This document shows, piece by piece, positions 22,539-35,421 of a DNA stretch of 60,000 nucleotides. Under the pieces are notes generated by a model that was not told the origin of the DNA, ran no database searches, and saw only the letters and a program-made list of their open reading frames with translations. This DNA comes from Polytrichum commune (taxonomy: Eukaryota; Streptophyta; Polytrichopsida; Polytrichales; Polytrichaceae). The stretch spans positions 40,270,440 to 40,330,439 of the forward strand of contig OX485807.1 of the NCBI GenBank assembly GCA_950295325.1, given 5' to 3'. Within the stretch, counting starts at the first letter, position 1, and the number at the start of each line of letters is the position of its first letter. The position numbers and the translations under genes are program-made.

Positions 22539-24340
22539 ATTTGAAGATGAAGCCTGAAAATGGGTAGTCTTCCTCTACAGTGTCCACATTTATTTACACC
22601 AGATTATTTGAAGTGAATTTGTAAGTTCACGCCATTCAGGTCCAAAACCCTGTCTTGGTCTAGCCGGGAAATGAGAGGGACAAAGAAGTCTGAACAAAAC
22701 CATCATAGCCTCCACACACAGTTCACACCTTTGGCGATAGGTTTGAGAAGCCGTGGTGCATCAGGTCACCAAGAGTTTCTGCATTGAGAAACAACCCTCA
22801 TCTCCAATTGGCTCCAATACACGCCAAAATCTGTAGTGACGATTGTAAACTGAGTCATTATCAGGTGACTCGACGCAGCAGTAAATCAAATGCTTGTGGA
22901 ATAACTGAATGTGCTTCTCTTTGAAGGTTCTGGCCCCTGGTCATGAGGCTTGCCACCATTTAGATATTGCCGCATTTCTTTTCTTTCTGTGTCATTCTAG
23001 TTTTTGATTGCTTCCTATTGAGTACGTAACCCGAAAAGCTTTGGATTAATTAGCTCTGCTGATTTTTATTTTATGGTTTACTGGTTTCCTTTATCTTCAA
23101 GTGTTGATGTTTTAACATCAATATTTGCAAGGACATCTCTGTTAAGGTTCTGGAAGTTCTTAGATTGTGAGTCTGTGTTGCATATTATGTAACTGCTAAT
23201 GTCTTGTCTGCTAGCAGGATTTTTACCTACTGGGAATTTTTGTTGTAAAGTCTTTTGTCTGCAAGTTCAGTATATCTCTCATTGCGGGGACCGATCGAGC
23301 AATATGGTCTAAAGTAAAGATTGCAGGAAGCCATGTGGGTTGAGACTTTGTTTTCTCCCTTGGCACTCCCTCACTTGCTGTCATATCTACATAATGTTGG
23401 CTCTCGGCACTCTTTTGTATGAAGGATCAGTTAAGAAGATGCTGTTAATGGTAGTTCAGGTCTGTGGATCCGAATAAGCAAAGATTGAAGATCGTCGCAT
23501 TCACTAATATCATGGTGTTGTGTTCCCCAGGTAACTCTTCTATTGATCAGTTCGTCAGAGTTTCATCAGATTTTCTTCACCCTTGTACCCCAAAACATAC
23601 ATCTTTTAAACCCTGCGAGCTTTGGAGCTATTTCTGAAAGGTATGTTTGCAATGAGAAGTATGGATACTCAGCTAGACATGAAAATAATTTCTTTACCTG
23701 TGACTTAGTCTGGCTTGAAATCCACACTTCTTGTTGGCATGATCATCGAACATTCATGACATTCGCTGATTGGTATATGAAGCCCACTGCAATATGAACG
23801 AGCTTTTTGAGCCACGACTGCCAGGTGACTCCCTTATTGACAAGCTGCCATGACCACATTACTTACTCCATTGTTCTGGCTTTCAATTCTCAGTTACAAA
23901 CGGAGATCATAAGGTGTGTGGGTGTCCTTTGAACACTTTTCTTAATTATACCTTTACAATTGATTGGTTCATGGTTTGGTGGGAATCAAAGAACTTACAC
24001 CATAATGACACATGTGTGAAAGAGATTGAGCTATCCAAATCTTATTAAATACTCCACACTCAATAGTGAACACAATTGGGAAGGACCTATGGACCCATGT
24101 ATTCACTCAGAAATCAACAAACATGCACTTCCAATAACCATAAAGTGGGCATAAGCTAATGAGGGAAAGTTAGATTTTTGTTCATGCTTCATCATAGATA
24201 TGCTAACGCAACACAAGTTTCATTGTGTAAATATAATCGGTAGAAGTTGGAGAACACGAAAAACATAACCAAATAACACCCACATGTATCTTACTCACCT
24301 TCAACACTGTTGGCCCCTGTGAATCCAAACAAACAATTGT
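22539..24340. other. MCU 3' region and spacer
   Basis: The sequence just after the MCU stop is T-rich and probably contains the 3' untranslated region. Frames up to 84 codons near 23543 have no recognisable domain. No other gene supported. Confidence 0.4.
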
Positions 24341-24346
24341 AAACTA

Positions 24347-24570
24347 CACTAAATATGATATTTAGTGCCACGTACCGTTTGGAATTACACAACATTATAA
24401 CTTTGAACTGTACATCTCATCTTTTAATAACAAAGGTCAAACTAGTTACAATATTTGGACATTATAGAACATCAACATTTTTACTTGGTAAAAACATACA
24501 CTAGTAAAAAAACAAAAGAAAGGAACGTGTAACTTTGAATAGGAAGCGACACTAAATGCCACATTTAGTG
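24347..24570 (-). mobile_element. Palindromic-end MITE, family P, copy 1
   Basis: Bounded by ACTAAATATGATATTTAGT (flanked by C and G) at 24347-24367 and ACTAAATGCCACATTTAGT at 24550-24570. The interior matches the 26888-27113 element inverted (ACCAAGTAAA, GTTCTATA.TGTCCAAA). Confidence 0.82.
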
Positions 24571-26290
24571 TAGCACTTGTTGTTGTAAGGTAGAAATACC
24601 CTAACCCGTGAAAATAAAGTGATTCGCATTGAAGATCTGGTCTGACAGTCATGAGATAATTTTCCAAGATAGACAAGAAGGATTCATGAAGAATGCAAGT
24701 TGTTTCATATTTTTCTGCCCTTTACAAAAAAAATGCTACAGTTTTTCAAAGTGGAAAGTTGTCCAAACCCCTACTCGTTCACTAGACTCTCCCTACACCA
24801 AACACGGTAATCCGCATTTCCATATAGAACATCGCCTAAATCGGTTACCTCATGAGTACATTAACACTTGACTCCCATTGGCTACACTAGGTGTACACGC
24901 ATTGAAGTTGCTGCCGAGCCATGATTGGTTTTAGAAATGGCACTTCACCATATTGACGGCGGTCTAGTGCACAACTAGAGGGTGGTTAATGGGTTATGGT
25001 ATTTCTACCTTACATAGGCCATGAAGAAGAGATCAATGGGAACGTTTTGCATCAAGTACTAAAGAGGGTGTCACTTGTTGTGCATAAGAGGACGGCACAA
25101 AGAGCAAAGGGTGGCAAATACACACACCGCATAGAGTTTGTAGAGACTGGGGAGATTTTCATGTGCCGGCTGACCGAGTCGGCCAAAACCACTAGATGAC
25201 AAAACCTTGAACCGCCGAGGGTGCATATTTTGAACCATTAGAATGTTAATCAATGGTCAACATGATTCTAGAGAGAAGTTGAAGTTTGAGGAGAAGGTGT
25301 TGACCAACTCTCTATATGGAACCAAAAGTAGACTTTGGTTTTGGTATTGGAAAAGAATTTGTAGAAATAATATCATATTATCATAATGATATAGTGTTTC
25401 ACATGTTGTGTTGTGTCCGCATCGACAATGTTGATGTTTCACATTTTTACCCAAAGTCTTTTGTCGTGGTCACATATTCTTATTATTCAAACTTTCCTTG
25501 TAGTTTTTTCTTTTTAAAAGAAATCTCAATTTTTTTATAATTTCAAGATATAAAGATCGATAAATCTACTCATGCAAATGGATAATTGGAATGATAGTCA
25601 CATTCCAACTTGCATGTTTGATAACAAAACACATCTACTCTCATATGTGTACCCCCTTACTTCACATGAAAGTGCTCGACCAACAAAATATTAAGAGTGC
25701 CAAAGCTTCGTTGACATCGGTGAAATCCAATACCTTCATTAAAACAACCAACATCTACCCTAACTTACTCAAAACATGCATGAATATTCAGCACCATGAT
25801 CTGGAAGAAGATAGGTATGGTGCAAACATCATGTTTTGCTACGTTTAGCAACACAACAAATGATTCATGCATCAATGCCCTATTGTTGTAGGAAATGTTT
25901 ATCCTCAAGGGAGAATGAGTGGGGAGGCTACATGTAGAAGTCTAAACTAGGTGACTTCTTCATTACTACTTAGTAATGATAATATTCTTAATAATATATG
26001 TTCATGTCTAATTGGATTCTAAATTCATTTGCCATGTCAACTTTTAAGAAATCCCAACCAATCACATGATGACATGTAACATTTTTTTATAAGTCCAAAA
26101 ACCCCGATTTACACCTAATTTTGACCTGCATGTAGGTACAAGGTACGGATATCGTTCATGGTTAGGGTTTCGTGAGTTAATCCAACAATGGATGATTTCA
26201 TCCAAGCCAAGGATAGATGGCTATGGGTTTACACAGATCGATGGTGGAGAGTACAATTTTCATCCACCATGATATATTTTAAGCGACAAG
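24571..26290. other. AT-rich spacer
   Basis: Short frames only, none with a recognisable domain or splice context. Confidence 0.4.
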
Positions 26291-26299
26291 GAGGTGAAT

Positions 26300-26525
26300 T
26301 GAAGAACGGGGATAATCAATGACCGCTGTTACAAATGAACCGATTGAGCTTGAGAAATAATCGGTTCAAATTCAAGACTTCAGGAAAATTACTGATCCAT
26401 TTACAGGAATTTACAGAATATTCTTAGAATCAAAATTTAAAAACCGAAAGATGTCAACATGTAACATGTTGGTCTTGCAAACACTAGGATCTTGACCAAT
26501 TATAATAAAAAATCTCCTCAAACAC
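26300..26525 (+). repeat. Dispersed repeat R1, copy 2
   Basis: Same order of blocks as in 37235-37470: ACAAATGAACCGATTGAG, GAGAAATAATCGGTTCAAATT, GACTTCAGGA, AATTACTGATC, GATGTCAACATGTAA, CACTAGGATCTTGACCA. GGTTCAAATTC has the form of a polymerase III B box, so a SINE is possible; no A box or tail was fixed. Confidence 0.75.
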
Positions 26526-26564
26526 TAACGTGAAATGAAAAAAAATAAAAATTATGTTGGGTTT

Positions 26565-26850
26565 TATGGTGGCACACTAAATAGTCTTATTAGTGTGGGT
26601 GAAAAATTAGCTTGGGCCACACTAGGTTTCTAGTCAAGGTGGATTTAACGTGGGTCCAAAATCCCGGATCGTGCCCTAAGTCTTCATAAAGACTTCCGAC
26701 TGACACATTGCATGTGACTTGTACGACAAAAGTAGCATAAAACAAAACTAAAACAAAACTAAAAAAAAAGCAGGAGAAAGACTTCCGACCAACCCACATT
26801 AATTCTCTAGGAAAAAAAATATTGTGACCCATGCTAATTTTCTACTATAG
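26565..26850 (+). mobile_element. Palindromic-end element, family Q, copy 1
   Basis: Begins with ACTAAATAGTCTTATTAGT, then GTGTGGGTGAAAAATT and GGGCCACACT. It shares with 46600-46895 (inverted) the string of landmarks AAGGTGGA..ACGTG, CCTAAGTCTTCATAAAGACTT and the far-end (CCA/CTC)-CAxTAAT block. A related head occurs at 17217. Confidence 0.7.
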
Positions 26851-26887
26851 AATTCCTGTGAGTTGAAGATTAATCTGACCCACACTA

Positions 26888-27113
26888 CACTAAATATGAT
26901 ATTTAGTGTGACTTACTGTTCGGAGTTACATGTTTCTATATCTTTTACTATGAATGCATTTTTCTTCTTCTACCAAGTAAAGATGTTAACGTTCTATAGT
27001 GTCCAAACTACCAATTCAACCATGGTTGGTAAAAAAATGACATGCACAATAAACAAAAGTTATAGCACTGCGTAATCCCAAATAGCAAGTCACACTAAAT
27101 ATCATATTTAGTG
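26888..27113 (+). mobile_element. Palindromic-end MITE, family P, copy 2
   Basis: Both ends are perfect palindromes, ACTAAATATGATATTTAGT at 26888-26908 and ACTAAATATCATATTTAGT at 27093-27113 (each flanked by C and G). About 225 bases, no coding capacity. Followed at 27114-27200 by a tail like that after the 17217 palindrome (TCAT..GAGAATTAG.ATG). Confidence 0.85.
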
Positions 27114-27695
27114 TAATGCTCATCATGAGAATTAGCATGGGGTTGTAGGAAATTACGTACTGTGGCCCACAGTAAAAGGGACCATTTAGTGTGATTACTT
27201 CTTACAGTGACCGTGCCCTTTAACTGCTCCTTGGAAATATCATGGAAATCTCACGAGTCCCTTTATGTACTCTATATACACTTCTTTAGCCCGAATTGGT
27301 CATACCAGTTCCCATACTCAACCAAATTCTTGCATATTCTTCATCAAGTTCTCATTTTCTTGCAACATCTGACGACACCCGAACATGAGGTCAAGTGACG
27401 ACAACCGAGAAAGAAAAAAAAAAGCAAGAGTTTGACAGAGATGGTTGAATTAGTGTGGAGGTCATTCAGGAAAAACAAAAACAAAAACAAACTTTAGCAC
27501 GAACTTGTTTTGAATTTTCTAATCTCGCAATTCACATGAGACAAAGTCAATAAGTTGGATCGATAATCTTATTTTCTTTATTTCGACACATCAAATGTTG
27601 TATATCATTGTCAAAAAGCATGCATACAAGGTCATCAACAGCTGAAACAGAGATTCAAGTTCAAGTATCTCCCGGAATGTCAATTCACTATGAGG
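27114..27695. other. Spacer with low-complexity A-rich tract
   Basis: No gene seen. AAAACAAAAACAAAAACAAA lies near 27470. Confidence 0.35.
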
Positions 27696-27702
27696 TGTCT
27701 TA

Positions 27703-28062
27703 GGGCCGGTTCACACTATGGCCAAACTTCGAGAGGAGAAGCGTTTGGACCAATGAAAATGCAGAAATGTCCAAAGTCCGTCCTCTCGGCCTTCATACTA
27801 GAGGCCGAAGTCCAAAGGACGCCTCCAAAAGAGCCTAGGTGGCAACACTTTTAGGAAGTTATGGCGCCAAGAGTTCGGCCTCTCGAGCAAAGTTTGGGTC
27901 GAGCAGAATGCTCGACCCAAACTTCCATCGAGAGGCCGAACTTTTTTTTCAAGTGGATTATTTTAATATACTTTTTTAGCCCCAAGGCTTCTCCTCTCGA
28001 CATAGTTTGGCCCAGAAAAGTGACGCTTCTTCTCTCGACTTGGGTATAGTGTGAACCGACCC
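27703..28062. mobile_element. Tourist/Harbinger-type MITE (360 bp)
   Basis: The terminal repeats GGGCCGGTTCACACTA and TAGTGTGAACCGACCC are flanked by TTA at 27700-27702 and 28063-28065. Subterminal motifs (GAGAGGAGAAGCG / CGCTTCTTCTCTC) also mirror each other. A 72-base hairpin sits in the middle. The ends match those of the Harbinger copy at 56884, so that family is the likely source of transposase. Confidence 0.93.
27872..27943. repeat. Long hairpin inside the 27.7-kb MITE
   Basis: AGTTCGGCCTCTCGA pairs with TCGAGAGGCCGAACT, and AAGTTTGGGTCGAGC with GCTCGACCCAAACTT. Only 3-base internal loops separate the two stems. The terminal loop is about 4 bases (AGAAT region). A transcript across it would form a precursor-like stem of over 30 pairs. 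Confidence 0.8.
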
Positions 28063-28065
28063 TTA

Positions 28066-29750
28066 GTTGATGATGCTTACTAGACACCTTCCCGTCTTAA
28101 GGGCGTTTGATTCCACCACGTGCACTCCCGAAAGCCACACCATTGGCTCCAAAACTTCCACAAATTCTCCAAGTCGTTTGGCCCACTTGTGGTTTCTAAC
28201 CCAATTGGCAAGGCCCCATGATTGTTGATATTTTCTCATAGGTATATGATTTGCAATATAGCTTGTTGCAAATGAACCCATCCATTCTACATGGCTCGGG
28301 TTCAACTGTGTGTTTCTCCTTTGGTTGTGTCATCATTAGACTTGGAATGCATGTAGCATCGAATCTACTTGTTAAAATATACCATATGCATACTGGTCCA
28401 ATACCATTGCAAATAAAAGTCTACAAGTACTTAATAAGAAGCACACTTATCATTGACTATTGCATCAATCCTATATCTTAAAGGTGCACATTCTAGTATC
28501 TGATCTACAAACACGATGAATAGATTTTCCTACACATTATGTGTTTTGCTGGGAACTCCTCCATAATATCTCACCATACTTTGCAACACAAACACGGCTT
28601 GAAGATCGAGTATCAACATGCCATCTTGGAAACTCGTGTAGCTATTGGCATGATATGTGACACTAGTGCCACCCTTATGGGACATAATCCAAACACCGGT
28701 TGATGCGTTTGTCTAGTTTGGGACATTTGGGACATCGGGAGGTGGCACCACAATTTACATATTAAACGTTTGAACTAAATCATTTAGAGATGAGTCTCTA
28801 TGACATTCTAGTAGATTGTCACAATGTGGACATTCTTGACAACATCTACAAGGCATGACAATCTAACATTGATCATTTATGTAGGGACCTATAATTAGCT
28901 GGAAATAAGGTAGCCTCCAAATAGGTTATCATATGGTTCACCTAAATATCATGATGCTTCACTTGTAGATTTGACATCCATACCAATGAGAACAATGGTG
29001 GAGAGCTTTAACTTACGACTTTATAGTGGTAGTAGGTTGATCTATATTTCCATCCCGATGTTTGGGCTTTGTACCTTAGGTATGCATGATGCAGAGTGAT
29101 ACATTGCGCTTAAAACTAATTAAGTCAATAGCACGTTTCCATCACGGATTATAATAAAATGGGTTGTCTCTTGGAATATGTGTAAAATTAAGAATATCCT
29201 CATCTAATTTTGTAACAAACGTGAGATGTAACTATAGTCTTTATTCACAAGAGACAAGTGCTCATTATGGATCTGGTATGACAAATATGAACATTTATCC
29301 ATGGACGATGAATCCTCTAAGTGATCATATAGCATGAACATGCAATTACTTTCAACAAATGTTGTAAATGACATGAACCAAGTTCCAAAGCTAAGAATGT
29401 GAAAAGAAGAGACATGGTTTGGGAACCATGAGCGTCTCCGTTGCGATTCATGTAATACAACGTGCAAGACAAATGAGTGACTCATGAGAGGTAGTGTGCA
29501 AGTGTGACAAAATAGGAGATTTACTTCATTAATTCCATGCATAATGAAGATGGAGCAATTACAATGGCCATTGGTTCAACAAAGTCACATGTATTCAAAC
29601 AACAAAAACATGGCCATGTAGAACGCCAAAATTTAGTCATGTACATTCCTATGGTATGAAAACATTCTTGACATGTTGATTGACTATGTTGGACTGCCTA
29701 TTATTGTGGATGCTCCCCCAAATAGACTGTCCCAATTCTTGCGTGGTGTT
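28066..29750. other. Spacer, unassigned
   Basis: On the minus strand 28080-28430 there are stop-poor stretches in shifting frames that might be an old coding remnant, but I recognise no protein. Nothing else supported. Confidence 0.35.
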
Positions 29751-29759
29751 GAAACATAT

Positions 29760-30489
29760 TGTTCTCCCTCTTTAGTATGACACGTTTGGGAAACACAAAG
29801 AAATGTCGTATTATCGAGGTGTCGTCTTCTCATTAACATGACAAATGGCATAAAATTGTCGTACTATTGAAAGGAATACGAAATCATAAGTAATATGAGC
29901 TTTTATATATATATATATATAAGCGCTCCAAACGAATACAAATATTCTCAAGGCCTCTTGAAATAGGAATCCAAAGATCTTAGGGTGTTGCCGACCCAAA
30001 TTAACAATTTTCATCTTATCCAAATTCCCTACTAACTTTTGAAAACTAATAATTTCATTACCACCAAAATAGAAAGAGTTGTCTAACAAGAAATTAGACA
30101 AATAATGATGCATGACGTTTAGCATCACTAAGCTTTACTGTAGGTGGAGCAACATCATGAGTACAAGGCAACATACTAGGCAGAAGGCCACTCTAACCCT
30201 AACCATGTCCATTCTACACTAATAACCCTACTTCTCATCAAGTTCCCAATGATAAGCGAAGTTCCCAGGTGGTTCCCAAGCGAAATTGGATGCATTTCAG
30301 ATGTACATAACATAGATGAAAGGAAAATTCAGCATGAACTACCTCTTTACTATGACAAAACGGAGATTCTAAATGTCACATTATCGAGTGCCGTAGTTGT
30401 ATAACAGAGGGAGTTTTGAACTGAAAAGCTTGGCCTTGCAAAAATGTGTCACAATATTGAGAGTGTCGTATAAACGAGGGTAGACTGTA
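29760..30489. mobile_element. Possible pogo/Tigger-like (Tc1/mariner) remnant
   Basis: The right end reads, on the minus strand, CAGTCTACCCTCGTTTATAC next to TA (30488-30489), a form typical of pogo-like ends. Related GTCGTATTATCGAGG motifs recur at about 29810, 29860, 30383 and 30465. No left end or transposase is found, so class and extent are tentative. A TA microsatellite is at 29904-29922. Confidence 0.4.
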
Positions 30490-30975
30490 TGGTGGATTGT
30501 GGAATGAAAAGCTGAAATTAAAGTCGCTTGGTGGAAATCATGGTATTTGCGAAAGAAATTCAAAGACATGATGGAGACCAAAGAAAGCAAGCTACCCGCG
30601 GTGATTGATTCTCTTCTCACGTCCATCCAACAATGCAATCGGTCATCACTTTGTTGGGAAAACATGTTTATTGCACTTACAGTACACGTGCGTTTCCAAC
30701 ACCTTCCAGGTCGCCAGTGCTGGGCTGCTTGTCTGCTCAACAAATTCTAACCCCTCGTACGTATTGGTATTGCACAAGAGGCCTTGCAAAGTCTTCAACC
30801 TCCTCCAGCAACAAACGGAGCTGCTCATGCACTCGGATATAATAAGACTCAACAATCCGTGCGGGCGGCACATTTGATGTTGATTGTGGAGCTCGTGCAT
30901 GATGTACGGTAGTATGGAAGCCCACTTATGGCTCAAACACCGGGACATAACGAAAGCCAAGAAATCTGGATCTAC

Positions 30976-31517
30976 GGGCTGGTTTACACCATGGACCATG
31001 AAGTCGGATCATGGAATATGCCTTTTTTCATGGTCTAATTTCGTAAAAAATCAATTTACAAAGGTTTTGGGTCTCTCACTAGGTGTAAATCGAGTATGGA
31101 CCAAGAGGGATGGCCATGCACCAAAAAGTGAGTGTGCGAAGTTTTCGAAGATATGTCCAAAGAGGGCAGTCTTGAAGAATAAATAAATCAAGTTTGACCG
31201 TTCTCTTGTCTTCATCTTTTCTTCCCCATAAATAATTTCATTGAAATTTTATTATAACAAATTTTTTGTGCCATGGACCCTTACCTTTTTCTACCAAAGC
31301 ACCCCTTTTGTCTCTCCCACCGCAAAACCTGTTGGACCATGTCAATGGATAATGTAGGCCTTAAAATATGTCTTTTGGGGACCCCAGACTCCATGGTCAC
31401 TCTGGCGTTTTTTTCCCCTTGGTGTAAACCGAAGTGGTCTTGGGACAAGTTCAACATCCAATCATAGATTTTACAGGGCCTTGGGACGACTTCATGGTCC
31501 ATGGTGGAAACAACCCC
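30976..31517. mobile_element. Harbinger-type MITE, 30-bp terminal repeats
   Basis: The left end GGGCTGGTTTACACCATGG continues to ACCATGAAGTC. The right end is its inverse with about five changes (read inward GGGGTTGTTTCCACCATGG). The flanks are TAC and TAT rather than a clean TTA. Further internal CATGGTC and GGTGTAAA copies suggest subterminal repeats. Related to the 56884 element (TTTACACTATGGACCA). Confidence 0.75.
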
Positions 31518-33890
31518 TATGTTCTCCATGTTCACGAGGGAGATTTTGGCAGTGTGATGGTGCCATTATGTAGGGGCCGCCATGAACTAGGATTCAAGTA
31601 TATTTGGAATTATGGATGAAGTTCAAATGGACGATTCCAACCGCCCATACGACGTACACTAGATCACAAAACTACACAAATATGATGGTTGGCAAACATG
31701 AAAAAACAAACATTCAAAGTTGTGGTTGTTGTGTTGCTTTTGCTATTGATGTTTTTCACCACAAGTGCACATCCCTGATTAACTTTGGACAAGTGGTTTG
31801 TCCAAATATACTTAAATGTTGGTTCATGATGAGAGCTCATGATTAAGAGAGGAGCGGAGAGAAACCCAAAGAGTTTTGGTATGAGGGGGCAAGCCAATTT
31901 TAGGCGATGTGGTCCGGCATAACAGGTGGGGCCCAACACTGTGAAGGTCTTCTGAAAGGGGTTGAGGGCTAGGGCGAAACAACCTGTACATTGGTTCTTT
32001 GGAGGCAAGGGTTTAGACATCCAACAAAGAACAAGTGTATGGGTTGGTTCTCCCAAATCAGGGTTGAGTGACGGCAAGGGCCGTGGAGGGGACTTGTGTG
32101 TAAAAAAATCGACAAGTGTTGCCAAATCTCAAGGCCATGGAAACCTTGCTTGGAGTTTGGGTTTAGACTAATAGACCCCCCGCCTTTGACCGCACATCTC
32201 CATACAATCAAACACTTTTTCCCAATTCACATAAAGGTGCAACCATGTAATGCCCATCTTGTGTGTGATGTGATTACTACCTTATCCAATGGGAACTAGG
32301 AAAGAGATACTTGGACATTGAGCCTACTTGACATATCATGGTCACCATGTTGTTAACTTATTGACACATTGTGGTAAATTATTGTGCTCGATAAGTTGAC
32401 ATTAACACAATCATAGGAGGCGATAGCGCTACGCACCTTCTCCTCATCATAAACTTTTCATGATTTGGGGTTCTTCAATGGTGCATGAAAACCTTGCCAT
32501 TGACCCTTAGAGGGAGCACATTAGTGAGGTTTTGTAAAGTTGGTTCAGAGTTGGACGTAGGGGTGCTTGTGCTCATCATATTTGGCACCACCTTTGTTGT
32601 TTGCTCATAGAAGACACCTAGACCAATTCCCGAGAATGTCAAACTTGTTGACGGCACCTACAACAACTTGATTTCATGATAGCACACACTCCCAACATCT
32701 GCTCGTTAGTACACAAGGAGAACTAACCATGTTGTCAAGAGGAAGGAGTGGCCATCTAGATTCAGGACCATCGTTGCTAGAAGCGTAGTGAGAGGTTAAC
32801 TATTGGCATCATGGCACTAATAAGTAGGAGGTACAAAACAAACACAAATTCAAGGAGAAGCTCTCAAACTGCATAAAATTGCATGCCATATGGAGGGAAA
32901 GTGAGGTTTTGGGGCAAGAGCCAGGTGGACAAATAAGATGCCATGCCAAGATTGTTGGAAAATGTGTTCCCATACCCAAGAAACCTTCCTACACAACATT
33001 TCACTAGAAAGGACCATTCAATAACGTCAAAAGTGGCCACAACTGCTTTTGACAACATTCTTGACACCTATTAGTGACCACCCATTGCATAAAGATTGCA
33101 TGCATTGCACAATTGTGACCACTAATTTTGTTAATTATGATATTGTAAGGTGTTCACTGTATATTCATCTTCTTAATGCAATTTCCACATGGGAGTTGAG
33201 TGGGTCTCAAGCAATGCAAGGATGCCATGTGGCAAACTATCTATTAGAAGATGAAGCATGAAGCACTCCATTATGTATTATCTCAATACCAGCAATTGCA
33301 GCTTATTAGTTTCAATAGAGAAAGACAACCACTCTGAGACTGTACATACTAAGCCATCTAAATTCATGCCTCTACATAATCATTCAAGGCCATTGACCAT
33401 CTTGAACATCATAGTTACCTTTAATCGTATCATGAAATCAACTGTGTTGGCCTCATTGCAAGCTTGTGGATTTGCTTAAAGCTTATTTTATGTCCTCTTG
33501 TCATCACCTGACATAAACATCTATTCTGTAAACCTCATAAATTCAAAAGAGCCACTAAAAATAACTAAGGTGACCACTAACCTTCTCTTAATTACTGATG
33601 CCCATGCACACGATTCAATAACTTAGCATACTGGAGAATGATGTTACGGCCCATCTCCACTGTACCGATTAGGGTATTTTCGTGTCACATGCGTGATAGT
33701 GTCACTTACCCTATGTTTAAGCATATGCTAGGTTGCACCAATAACCAACAAGTTTATCATTAATGTCACCGCATGACACTTGGCGTTCAGGCGCACTTAC
33801 TTACATCTTAACATGAGTATGTTCAATAATGCTATGAGGTGTATGTCTATGTTACAAAATGGTCTACAAGTTGACTAAAGTGTACAGAAT
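31518..33890. other. AT-rich spacer
   Basis: No gene or defined element supported; only short random frames. Confidence 0.4.
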
Positions 33891-33892
33891 TA

Positions 33893-34012
33893 CACTTGGT
33901 ATTACTATGCTCAAGAATATCTTTCTCTTGCATACTAAAACGTAAACCGATGACACTTGCCATTAGTATGCTTAATAGTATCTTTACCTTCCATACTAAA
34001 ACACAAAAACTA
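33893..34012 (+). repeat. 61-bp tandem duplication
   Basis: CACTTG(G/C)(T/C)ATTA.TATGCT, then ATATCTTT and CATACTAAAAC, occurs at 33893 and again at 33954, two diverged copies. Confidence 0.6.
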
Positions 34013-35420
34013 TCATCCCAAGTACCCGGATGTGCTAAGATATCGTAATGCATATATTTTCACTTAAAAATTCACTTCTGTTGACGAATAATATCATATT
34101 GACAATAAATGGACATGACACTTTGAGACCTCTAGGCATCTAGGTTAGGCCCTTTGCGAAATATGTGTGACACTAAATGCTATAAACGGTGTACTACAGT
34201 TCACAATCAAAAGACTTATATTTGAATCAGCTAGATACTGTGTTATCTGTACAACAAGTGGAGACCTTAATGGGACAGACAAACAATCCAACTAATTGTC
34301 AACAGTTCTAGTACAAGGTCCATTTATAGGATATCAAATATGGGTTCACTATCAACTGCAAATCCCAGTCCATTTGTCAGCACTTCCAAGTTCCAACTCT
34401 ACAGACAGCTCTGACCGTTGGATCAGATCGGGTTAGCAATTGTGATGAATCTTGCACATTTTCAGAATCACATTTTAATCGATGCAAAAGCTATTGGATA
34501 TCAAAGTGAAGGTGGCCATTCTCTTTCAACGATCACATAAAGCATGCAGGTTTTAATCGAACATTGTTCTTGTGCAGATGCCTATATTGAGTGGTAGCTA
34601 TATGGCAAGGGCGTGTACTTAAGAACAGACACCAAAAAGACACGTGCTACAATGAGATTGGACTATGTGCTCAAAATAAAGGACATTTATTATAAGTTCA
34701 ATATTTGACACCTCTGTGATTGTCTAAAGAGGAAGAGGAATCTCCACTTTCATTGTTCATAGCTTTTGTATCTCAAGTCCGATTTTGACACTTGAGACAA
34801 CAAGCCTCATAATTCACAGATGGTAACTAGATGAGGCAATTCACGATCCCATCCAACGGCCGAATCTGTGTGTGGAGTTGCAAGTGTATGTTATAGGCAT
34901 GCATACTTTAGACCCTCCCAATTGTGTGAACTACCGAATGGTGTCCTTATTTTGAGCACATAATTCAATCTCATCGTCTCACATCTCAATTTGTTGCCTA
35001 AACATCCCCCTATACGTATCATTTTCGTTCCACTACAAAAGCCTACCCTCGTACCATTCAAATCTACGTGGCTAATTAACAAGAGTGACCACATCAACAC
35101 CCACACACCTCAATGAAAAACATGATATCAGATATATATAGTTGCTACTGAGATGTAGCCTTTTGTTTATTCCAATAATGAAAAGGATTTGATTCTAATA
35201 CAGTAATAAAATCATGTCAACATCTGACAACTTGGTGGCCATTTGGTTAACCAGGGGAGGGGTTGGCTAAGAAGAAAATAGTCTTCAAAATGAAGGTTAT
35301 TCCATGCAAAAATGAAAACTATCAAAAACAAAGTTGCGAGGAAAGGAACACATCCGTGATTTCTATTTCCATTCATGAATCATCAAATGGGACCGTGAGC
35401 CCAGTTCTTATAAAGAAGAG
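34013..35420. other. Spacer with repeat fragments
   Basis: Fragments of the TTTTGAGCACATAGTCCAAT repeat lie near 34620-34690 (inverted) and 34940-34975 (direct); the same repeat is in AMSH intron 2. No gene supported. Confidence 0.4.
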
Positions 35421-35421
35421 T

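Noticed and set aside
28063-28481. Possible coding remnant
   Set aside because: Frames are short, partly inside MITE flanks, and match no family I know.
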